Shown: piece after piece, positions 57,652 through 64,000 of the stretch
How positions within the stretch are numbered: position 1 is the stretch's first letter
Layout: the number at the start of each line of letters is the position of its first letter
Source of the DNA: Rubrivivax sp.
GTDB taxonomy: Bacteria; Pseudomonadota; Gammaproteobacteria; Burkholderiales; Burkholderiaceae_C
Length of the DNA stretch: 64,000 bases
Assembly (NCBI GenBank): GCA_027485165.1
Contig: JAIXRN010000074.1
Coordinates: 1 to 64,000 of the forward strand
Reading direction: 5' to 3'
Position numbers and translations under genes: made by a program
Notes under the pieces: generated by a model
Seen by the model: only the letters and a program-made list of their open reading frames with translations
Told to the model about the DNA's origin: nothing
The model's database searches: none

Positions 57652-60486
57652 ATGTCGAACCTCACCCCTATGGCACGCTTCGGCGTGCTGACCCTGGTCA
57701 CCATGATCGCCGGTTGCGCCACGGCACCTGCCGCCGGGCCAGCACAGGCGCCTGCAAAGGCCGTCACCGCGCCAACGCCAGGCCCGGGGCCCACCCCCGC
57801 GGCGGCGGCGCCTGCCAGCGCACCCGCGGGCGCCCAGGCTGCCACTGCTGCCCAGCCACCAGGTGCGCCGCCCAGCTTCGCCAGCATCATCCGCGACGCG
57901 CGCCGCATCGAAGGGCCACTGACGCTGTGGGCGAAGGAAGACAAAGTCTGGATCGAACTCAGCCCTGAACAGCTGAACCAGCCCTTCCTGCTGAGCCCGA
58001 AGATCAAAAACGGCATCGGCGAAGGCTGGGTGCTGGGCGGGCTGATGGTGTACGACAGCATCAACGGCGTCGGCGGCCCGCTGGTGATCGAGTTCGTGCG
58101 CGTGCACAACACCATCCGCCTGCAGGCACGCAACACCGACGTCACCGCCCGCTCTGGCACGCCCGAAGCGCGCGCGCTGGCGGCTTCGTATTCGAACAGC
58201 CTGCTGGCGTCGGCCCCGGTGGCCAGCGGCCCCCACCCCGACCGCAAGAGCGTGCTGGTGGAGGCCAACGCGCTGTTCCTGAACGACCTGATGGCCGTGG
58301 GCCAGCGCCTGCAGCGCGGGCTGCGCGCCAGCTACGGCCTGGAGCGTGGCAACACCGTCTTCACCGCCGTGCGCGCCACGCCCGAGGCCACCATCCTGGA
58401 AGTGCAAAGCCACTTCGTTGGCGGCGGTTCGCCGCCGCCGCAAGGCGGCCTGCTGGGCGCGCTGCTGGGGCCGCAGGGCCCATCCGGCCCGCGCTACCTG
58501 CCCGACGCGCGAAGCCTGCTGGTGGGCATGCATTATTCGTTGGCGCCCCTGCCGGCACAGCCCATGCGCACCCGCGCTGCAGACCCCCGCCTGGGCCTGT
58601 TCACCACCAGCCTGCTGAACTTCAGCGACGACCTGCAGCGCAGCCCGCGCCAGCGCCTCGTCAACCGTTGGCGCCTGGAAAAGAAGGACCCGGCCGCCGA
58701 GCGCAGCGAACCCGTCAAGCCCATCACCTTCTGGATCGACCGCAACGTGCCCCTGGCTTACCGCGAAACGGTGCGCGCGGCGATCCTGGAATGGAACAAG
58801 GCCTTCGACAAGATCGGCTTCGTGGGCGCCATCGCTGTCGAGCAGCAGCCCGACGACGCCGACTGGGACACGCTGGACTACGGCCGCGCTTCGGTGCGCT
58901 GGATGCTGAACGCCGACCCCGTGTTCGGCGCCATCGGCCCCAGCCATGTGGACCCGCGCACGGGCGAGATCCTGGACGCCGATATCGCCTTCGAAGGCAT
59001 GTCGGCCCGCGCTGTGCGCGGCCTGCGCACCCAGGTGCTGGCCGGTGACCGGGCAGTGGCAACAGGCGATGCGACGCCCGGCTTGCCGGACTTCACGCCC
59101 CGCGTCGACCTGGGCCTGCTGCAGCCCGGCCCGCTGCATGCGCCCGACGGGCAGTGCCTGCACGCGCAACTGGGCGTCGAACAGCTGGGCTACGCGATGG
59201 ACGTGCTGGAAGCCCGCGGCGAACTCGAACCCGACAGCCCGATGGCCCAGCAGTTCGTGCTGGACTACGTCAAGGATTCGATCATGCACGAGGTGGGGCA
59301 TGCCCTGGGGCTGCGCCATAACTTCCGGGCCTCACGCGTTTACACCGAAGCGCAGTTGGCCGACGCCGAGTTCACGCGCGCCTATGGCACCACGGGGTCG
59401 GTGATGGAGTACAACGCCGTCAACCTGCCGCCGCCGGGCAAGAGCGGCGGCCTGCCCTTTCAGGCCACCCTGGGCCCCTACGACTACTGGGCGGTCGAAT
59501 ACGCCTATCGCCCGTTGCCGGCCAATGCCAGCGGGGCCGAAGAGAAAGCCCTGCTGCAGGCCATCGCGGCGCGCAGCGCCGAACCCCTGCTGGCCTTCGG
59601 CACCGACGAAGACAGCGCCTTCGGCCTGGACCCGGAAACCCTGCAGCTGGACCTGGGCAAGGACCCGATAGCCTTTGCCGCCAAACGGCTGGACATTGCG
59701 CGCGACCTGTTCAAGCGCCAGGAAACCCGCGCCCTGAGCCCTGACCGCGACTACGCCGTGCTGCGCCGGTCGATCAACTACGCGCTGACCGACGCCACGC
59801 GCGCGGTCGGCATCCTGGTGCGGCAGATCGGCGGGCTGCGCACGCTGCGCGACTACCCCGGCAGCGGCCGCGACCCGCTGCAGCCGGTGGACGCCGGCGT
59901 GCAGCGGCAGGCGCTGGACCTGATTTCCAGCACGGTACTGGCGCGCAGCGGGCTGACGCTGTCGGCCGCCTTGCAGCGCCGCATCGCCCCGGACTTCCTG
60001 GAGCGTGGCGAGGGCCTGGCCCCCACCGACTTTTCGGCCGCCGAGCGCCTGCTTGACCTGCAGCGCGCAGTGCTGAACTACCTGATGAGCGACTTCGTCG
60101 CCCGCCGCGTGCTGGACAACCAGCGCAAGTTCGACCGTCCAGCCCAGGCCTTTGCGCTGAGCGAGCTCTACGACCGGCTGGACCAGGACGTCTGGGACGG
60201 CCTGATGGCCCAGCTGGCCAGCGGCCAGGGCGTACCTGCGGTCAGGCGCGAGCTACAGCGCGACCATGTCAACCGCCTGGCCGCCGCGGTGCTGCGCCCC
60301 AGCGCGCAGACGCGCACCGACGCCCGCAGCCTGCTGCGCCTGCAGACCCAGCGCCTGGTGCAACGCCTGCAGGTGGCGCAGCGCAGCGCCCAGCGCAGCG
60401 ACCCCGAAACCCGCGCCCACCTGGAAGACAGCCTGGACACCCTGCGCCAGGCGCTGGCAGCGCCCATGCCCCGGCAGTCGCTGTAG
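57652..60486 (+). CDS. large zinc-dependent metalloprotease lipoprotein (DUF5117/DUF4953 type)
   Basis: This 944-residue protein opens with a lipoprotein signal (GVLTLVTMIAGC), followed by an Ala/Pro-rich linker of about 55 residues. The extended zinc motif HEVGHALGLRH lies at residues 546-556 (H546, H550, H556), as in metzincin-like enzymes, and is followed by NFRAS. The N-terminal DUF5117-type half is beta-rich (LWAKEDKVWIELSPEQLNQP) and the C-terminal DUF4953-type part is helical. It should sit on the outer membrane or in the periplasm; the substrate is unknown. The start ATG at 57652 is preceded by a spaced purine-rich site. Confidence 0.9.
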   Translation: MSNLTPMARFGVLTLVTMIAGCATAPAAGPAQAPAKAVTAPTPGPGPTPAAAAPASAPAGAQAATAAQPPGAPPSFASIIRDARRIEGPLTLWAKEDKVWIELSPEQLNQPFLLSPKIKNGIGEGWVLGGLMVYDSINGVGGPLVIEFVRVHNTIRLQARNTDVTARSGTPEARALAASYSNSLLASAPVASGPHPDRKSVLVEANALFLNDLMAVGQRLQRGLRASYGLERGNTVFTAVRATPEATILEVQSHFVGGGSPPPQGGLLGALLGPQGPSGPRYLPDARSLLVGMHYSLAPLPAQPMRTRAADPRLGLFTTSLLNFSDDLQRSPRQRLVNRWRLEKKDPAAERSEPVKPITFWIDRNVPLAYRETVRAAILEWNKAFDKIGFVGAIAVEQQPDDADWDTLDYGRASVRWMLNADPVFGAIGPSHVDPRTGEILDADIAFEGMSARAVRGLRTQVLAGDRAVATGDATPGLPDFTPRVDLGLLQPGPLHAPDGQCLHAQLGVEQLGYAMDVLEARGELEPDSPMAQQFVLDYVKDSIMHEVGHALGLRHNFRASRVYTEAQLADAEFTRAYGTTGSVMEYNAVNLPPPGKSGGLPFQATLGPYDYWAVEYAYRPLPANASGAEEKALLQAIAARSAEPLLAFGTDEDSAFGLDPETLQLDLGKDPIAFAAKRLDIARDLFKRQETRALSPDRDYAVLRRSINYALTDATRAVGILVRQIGGLRTLRDYPGSGRDPLQPVDAGVQRQALDLISSTVLARSGLTLSAALQRRIAPDFLERGEGLAPTDFSAAERLLDLQRAVLNYLMSDFVARRVLDNQRKFDRPAQAFALSELYDRLDQDVWDGLMAQLASGQGVPAVRRELQRDHVNRLAAAVLRPSAQTRTDARSLLRLQTQRLVQRLQVAQRSAQRSDPETRAHLEDSLDTLRQALAAPMPRQSL

Positions 60487-60565
60487 CCGCCCCAAAGGCC
60501 ATGACGCCACCGTACCATGGCCCGGTGGTCCCCCCGTTCGCGGCATTGTGGGCGGCTGGCCCCGC

Positions 60566-60599
60566 TTGTCACACGGCTTTCACGGCCGCGCCATAGATT
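60566..60599 (+). promoter_or_regulatory. candidate Pho box and -10 element upstream of phoB
   Basis: Two near-matches to the PhoB half-site CTGTCAY stand exactly 11 bp apart: TTGTCAC (60566-60572) and CTTTCAC (60577-60583), with a 4-base spacer. Ten bases further on, TAGATT (60594-60599) is a plausible -10. This is the usual geometry of PhoB-activated promoters. Transcription would start close to the phoB ATG at 60606. Confidence 0.65.
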
Positions 60600-60605
60600 G
60601 CGGGC

Positions 60606-61337
60606 ATGGCAAACATCCTGATCGTTGAAGACGAGCCGGCCATCACCGAGCTGCTGGCCCTGAACCTGCGCCACGACGGCCACACCGTGCGCTGCGCGGC
60701 CGACGCCGAAGCGGCACAGCTGGCCGTGCAGCGCGAGCTGCCCGACCTGGTGCTGCTGGACTGGATGCTGCCTGGTGAACCCGGCATCGTGCTGGCCCGA
60801 CGCTGGCGCAGCGAGGCGCGTACGCGCCAGCTACCCATCGTCATGCTGACTGCACGCAGCCAGGAAAGCGACGTGGTGCAGGGTCTGGACGTGGGCGCCG
60901 ACGACTACCTGGCCAAGCCCTTTTCCACCGCCGAACTGCTGGCACGCATCCGTGCCGTGCTGCGGCGCCGCGCCCCGCAGACGCTGGACGTGCCGGTGAC
61001 CGTGGGCGCCCTGCTGCTGGACCCGGGCACGATGCGCGTGCAGGCCCACGGCAACGAAGTGCACCTGGGCCCGACCGAATTCCGGCTGCTGCGCTTCCTG
61101 ATGAGCCACCCTGAACGCGTGCACAGCCGCGGCCAGCTGCTGGACCGCGTCTGGGGCGACCATGTCTTCATCGAAGAACGAACGGTCGACGTGCACATCA
61201 AGCGACTGCGTGATGCGCTGGCCAGCACGGGCTGCGCCAGCATGATCGAAACCGTTCGCGGCGCCGGCTACCGGCTGGCCCGCCCGGCCGCCGACCCCGC
61301 GGCCACCTCGGCTTCGGTGGCCGTCCAGGCCGCCTGA
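60606..61337 (+). CDS. phoB: phosphate regulon response regulator PhoB
   Basis: This 243-residue OmpR/PhoB-type regulator has a complete receiver (Asp52 in LVLLDWMLPG, TARS, AKPFS) and a winged-helix C-terminal domain (GPTEFRLLRFLMSHPERV, then ERTVDVHIKRLR). Wording such as RSQESDVVQGLDVGADDYLAKPF identifies the PhoB branch. It activates phosphate-scavenging genes when phosphorylated by PhoR. A Pho box just upstream suggests autoregulation. The usual partner phoR is not in the window; the downstream gene converges with a gap of 4 nt. Confidence 0.93.
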   Translation: MANILIVEDEPAITELLALNLRHDGHTVRCAADAEAAQLAVQRELPDLVLLDWMLPGEPGIVLARRWRSEARTRQLPIVMLTARSQESDVVQGLDVGADDYLAKPFSTAELLARIRAVLRRRAPQTLDVPVTVGALLLDPGTMRVQAHGNEVHLGPTEFRLLRFLMSHPERVHSRGQLLDRVWGDHVFIEERTVDVHIKRLRDALASTGCASMIETVRGAGYRLARPAADPAATSASVAVQAA

Positions 61338-61341
61338 GACT

Positions 61342-62025
61342 TCAGCCCGCGACGTCTGGAACCAGCCGGCCGGCTTCGATGCGCAGCTGGCGGTCGCAGC
61401 GGGCTGCGATCGTGCGGTCATGCGTCACCAGTACCAGGGTGGTGCCGGCTTCGCGGTTCAGTTCGAACATCAGCTGCATCACTTTTTCGCCTGTGGCGAA
61501 GTCCAGGCTGCCAGTGGGTTCGTCGGCCAGCAGCACGGCCGGCCGCACGACGAAGGCCCGGGCCAGCGCCACACGCTGCTGTTCGCCGCCCGACAGCACC
61601 TTGGGGTAGCGGTTCAGCCGTTCGCCCAGGCCCACGCGCTTGAGCATTTCGGTCGCCGCCGCACGCGCATCGTCGCGCCCCATGAGTTCCAAAGGCAGCA
61701 TCACGTTTTCCAGCGCTGTCAGGTTCGCCAGCAGCTGGAAACTCTGGAACACGAAACCCACGGTGCGCGACCGCAGTTCGGCGCGGGCGTCTTCGTCCAG
61801 CTTGAACAGGTCCTGCCCGGCCAGCAGCACGGTGCCGGAACTGGGCGTGTCCAGCCCGGCCAGGATGCTCAGCAGCGTGCTCTTGCCCGAACCCGATGCG
61901 CCGACGATGGCCACGGTCCCGCCGGGCTGAAGCTGGAAATCGATGTCATGGAGAATGGTCAAGGTCCCGGTGGAATCCACCACCTCCTTGGACATCTTTT
62001 GAACGGCAATGATGGGTTCCGGCAT
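61342..62025 (-). CDS. ybbA: ABC transporter ATP-binding protein YbbA
   Basis: This 227-residue ATPase of the LolD/MacB-like group has Walker A GASGSGKST (42-50), the signature LSGGEQQRVALARAF and Walker B LLADEPTGSLD. With a FtsX-like permease (YbbP) such proteins move lipids or lipoproteins at the inner membrane; no permease gene is adjacent here. It lies divergent to an arylesterase gene, and their 5' ends overlap by 14-17 nt. Association of ybbA with tesA is common in proteobacteria. Confidence 0.92.
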   Translation of the reverse strand: MPEPIIAVQKMSKEVVDSTGTLTILHDIDFQLQPGGTVAIVGASGSGKSTLLSILAGLDTPSSGTVLLAGQDLFKLDEDARAELRSRTVGFVFQSFQLLANLTALENVMLPLELMGRDDARAAATEMLKRVGLGERLNRYPKVLSGGEQQRVALARAFVVRPAVLLADEPTGSLDFATGEKVMQLMFELNREAGTTLVLVTHDRTIAARCDRQLRIEAGRLVPDVAG

Positions 62026-62722
62026 CGACTCTTCTTCTGTTTGTGGTTCGGCGGGTACGGGTACGGCGGCTCGCGCCAGCCGGCGCGCCTGGCTGCGCAA
62101 CTGTAGCCTGGGGTTTACCTGGATCGCGGCGGCCTCCTGGGCCACCGCACAGGGCCCAGGGGCACCGCCCGTGGTGCTGGTGGTGGGCGACAGCCTGTCG
62201 GCCGAATACGGCCTGCCGCGCGGCAGCGGCTGGGTGGCGCTGCTGGAAAAGCGCATCGCGGCCGAACAGCTGCGCGCCCGCGTCGTCAATGCCAGCATCA
62301 GCGGCGACACCACATCAGGCGGCCGTTCGCGCCTGCCAGGGCTGCTGACCCTGCACAAGCCGGCCGTGGTGGTGATCGAACTGGGCGGCAACGACGCGCT
62401 GCGCGGCCTGCCGCTGAGCATGACGCAGGACAACCTGCAGGCCATGACCCGCGCCGCCAATGCCGCGGGCGCCAAACCCCTGCTGCTGGGCATGGCCGTG
62501 CCACCGAACTACGGCCGCCAATACGGCGAAGCCTTCACCCGCCTGTTTGCCACCGTGGCCCAGGCCGAAAAGGCTGCCCTGGTGCCCTTTTTCCTGGCCG
62601 GCGTGGCCGACGGCCCTGACGCCGAGGCGATGTTCCAGGCCGACCGCATCCACCCCAAGGCCGAGGCCCATCCGCGCATGCTGGCCAACGTCTGGCCAGC
62701 GCTGAAGCCGCTGTTGCGCTAG
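62009..62722 (+). CDS. tesA: GDSL-type arylesterase / lysophospholipase TesA family
   Basis: This 237-residue SGNH hydrolase has block I VVGDSLSAEYGL with the Ser nucleophile, GGNDALRG (block III) and DRIHPKAEAH with the Asp-His pair. It hydrolyses acyl-thioesters or aryl esters in the periplasm. The N-terminus is unusual: ASRRAWLRN followed by a hydrophobic stretch (CSLGFTWIAAASWATAQG) looks like a twin-arginine signal. Two ATGs (62009 and 62012) are possible; both lie inside the 5' end of ybbA on the other strand. No later start would keep the signal. Confidence 0.92.
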   Translation: MMGSGIDSSSVCGSAGTGTAARASRRAWLRNCSLGFTWIAAASWATAQGPGAPPVVLVVGDSLSAEYGLPRGSGWVALLEKRIAAEQLRARVVNASISGDTTSGGRSRLPGLLTLHKPAVVVIELGGNDALRGLPLSMTQDNLQAMTRAANAAGAKPLLLGMAVPPNYGRQYGEAFTRLFATVAQAEKAALVPFFLAGVADGPDAEAMFQADRIHPKAEAHPRMLANVWPALKPLLR

Positions 62723-62780
62723 CCCGGGTGCGTGCCGACCAACTGCCGGCAGCAGCCAGTCGGCGGCCGGCGGCCAGGCT

Positions 62781-64000
62781 TCAGGGTTCCGGGTTGCCGC
62801 GCCAGCCGCCGCGGCCAGGGCCTTGCGCGGCCGCAGGTGCTGCAGGGGCTGGGGAGCGTTCGGCTCGCGGCGGTGGTTCGGGCCGCGCAGGCGGCTCGGG
62901 CCGCGGCTGCGGTGCAGGCTGGGCCCCGGTGGCCGGCGGTGCGGGACGCGGCGCCGGCATCATCGGCGCCGGCTGCGGTGCTGGCGCTGGCGCCTGTGCC
63001 CCAGGCGGCGGCAAAGGCCGCAGCGGCAAGCCCGGGCGCGGGTCGGGCCGGGGGTCGCGCCCGTCGTCGCGGCGGCTGTCAGGGCGACCGTCTGGACGGT
63101 CATCACGTCGTTCATCGCGCCGGCCGTCGCGGCTGTCATCACGCCGGCCATCGCCGCGTTCTTCGCGCCTGTCCATGCGCCAGTCGCGCCGTTCGTCTCG
63201 CCCGGGGTCGGGCCTGGCATCGCGGCGGTCGTCGCGACGGTCATCCCGCCTGTCGTCGCGGCGTTCGTCGCGGCGTTCGATCTCCGGCCGGCCCAGCGGG
63301 CGCTCGGCCAGGGGCAGGCGGTCGCCGCGGCCGAAACCCGGCGGGTCGAAACGCCCGAAGGCTGGCCCGTCGATGCTGCCGATGTGCCGCGGGGTGTGGC
63401 GGTACACCGGCCGATAGGGGTCGCGCGGCGACAGCGGCACCCAGCCCACGCCCGGCCCGGGCCGGCCGCCACCACCGATCTGGATCGACACCCCCACCCT
63501 CGGCGAACCTGCCCACACCACCAGCCCCGGGCTGAAGGTGGGCCGGGCCACATAGCTGCCGGGCACCCAGCACCAGCGGCCGTTCCACTGCGCCCAGCGG
63601 CCGTAATGGAAAGGCGCAAAGCCCCAGGGCGCTGTGTCCACCCAGGTCCAGCCCCAGGGCCGTACCCAGGCCCAGCGGCCCTGCGTGTACGGCGCCCAGC
63701 CCGCCGACACCTGCAGCGGAAACCAGACCGCGCCGTATTCGGGGTGGCGGTCCCAGCGGCCATAGCGGTCCAGTTCGGCAGCGCCGGTCATTTCTGGCGA
63801 AACGAAGCGTTCGCTGGCGGTGCGCGTGTCGTCCTGGGCGTCTTCGCGCAGCGCGCGGGCGGCGAAGCCGTCGTCGGCCGGGTTGCCCCAGGCGTGGCGC
63901 AGTTCGCCACGATCGCGCCACAGTTCGGCCTGGTCGCCAGTGCCGATGGCGAACCCCGCGTCGTCGGCCACGCGCAGGTCGCCGCGCCAGCTGCTGGCAT
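62781..64000 (-). CDS. DUF6600-type protein, 5' end beyond the window
   Basis: The first residues lie outside the window; the frame reads in from the edge with SSWRGDLRVADDAGFAIG. The domain rich in Trp/Tyr/Gly (RYGRWDRHPEYGAVWFP, GWAPYTQGRWAWVRPWGWTW, HYGRWAQWNGRWCWVPG) is the DUF6600/YXWGXW-like family. The C-terminal half is a long stretch of Arg/Asp repeats (many RRDDRRD-like units) and then Pro/Ala. The protein is likely exported, because such families usually are, but the signal would be off the window. Function unknown. Confidence 0.82.
   Translation of the reverse strand, partial: ASSWRGDLRVADDAGFAIGTGDQAELWRDRGELRHAWGNPADDGFAARALREDAQDDTRTASERFVSPEMTGAAELDRYGRWDRHPEYGAVWFPLQVSAGWAPYTQGRWAWVRPWGWTWVDTAPWGFAPFHYGRWAQWNGRWCWVPGSYVARPTFSPGLVVWAGSPRVGVSIQIGGGGRPGPGVGWVPLSPRDPYRPVYRHTPRHIGSIDGPAFGRFDPPGFGRGDRLPLAERPLGRPEIERRDERRDDRRDDRRDDRRDARPDPGRDERRDWRMDRREERGDGRRDDSRDGRRDERRDDRPDGRPDSRRDDGRDPRPDPRPGLPLRPLPPPGAQAPAPAPQPAPMMPAPRPAPPATGAQPAPQPRPEPPARPEPPPRAERSPAPAAPAAAQGPGRGGWRGNPEP

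Overview
The window is chromosomal DNA of high GC content (roughly two thirds G+C by eye), densely packed with genes whose starts and stops often overlap by 1 to 8 nt. Gene families and gene order (rimP-nusA-infB-rbfA-truB-typA, folD beside an M3 oligopeptidase, a glutaredoxin with a DUF4124 segment, a complete ccm operon) point to a betaproteobacterium of the order Burkholderiales, probably near the Leptothrix/Rubrivivax/Ideonella group. That placement is inference. No insertion sequence, prophage, CRISPR array or rRNA gene was seen. One tRNA gene, tRNA-Ser(GGA), is present.

Layout. 1-4071 (+): end of a FixJ-type regulator, then folD, an M3 oligopeptidase and a periplasmic glutaredoxin-like protein. 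4136-10381 (-): an MFS transporter, rmuC, an aspzincin (M35-type) protease with a separate copy of its N-terminal domain encoded next to it, and a degenerate receiver fused to TPRs. 10492-14322 (-): dusA-mtnP-mtnA-aldolase, an apparent operon whose last three genes fit the DHAP shunt for methylthioadenosine and 5'-deoxyadenosine salvage. 14517-18743 (-): Rieske oxygenase, its reductase, a class II aldolase/decarboxylase and a GntR regulator, read from a promoter region that carries a TCTGTATACAGA palindrome. 18829-21108 (+): an orphan sensor kinase with a substrate-binding domain. 21207-28403 (+): ccmABCDEFGH and ccmI, System I cytochrome c maturation. 28433-31831 (-): two alpha/beta hydrolases and a wax ester synthase/diacylglycerol acyltransferase. 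31991-41320 (-): an EamA exporter, then the translation/transcription operon rimP-nusA-infB-rbfA-truB-typA with a recognisable promoter.

41853-46921: fabI, an Orn/Lys/Arg decarboxylase, an NfeD/SPFH membrane pair and a DUF2237 protein, followed by tRNA-Ser. 47027-47977 is sparsely coding and holds only a small orphan protein with a cut-off PKD-like domain. 47978-52835 (-): an acetyltransferase, a DUF885 protein, a Gre-like factor and a serine hydrolase broken by one extra base. 53152-57574: a small translational-machinery family protein, rhlE, a DUF4870 protein and ettA. 57652-62722: a large zinc metalloprotease lipoprotein, phoB behind a Pho box, and ybbA overlapping head to head with an arylesterase gene. 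The window ends inside a DUF6600 protein.

Most of the window is core metabolism and housekeeping. The parts most worth a second look are the protease/detached-domain pair, the DHAP-shunt genes inside a dusA operon, the Rieske operon with its candidate operator, the Pho box placed so close to phoB that the transcript may be leaderless, and the small PKD protein beyond the tRNA gene.
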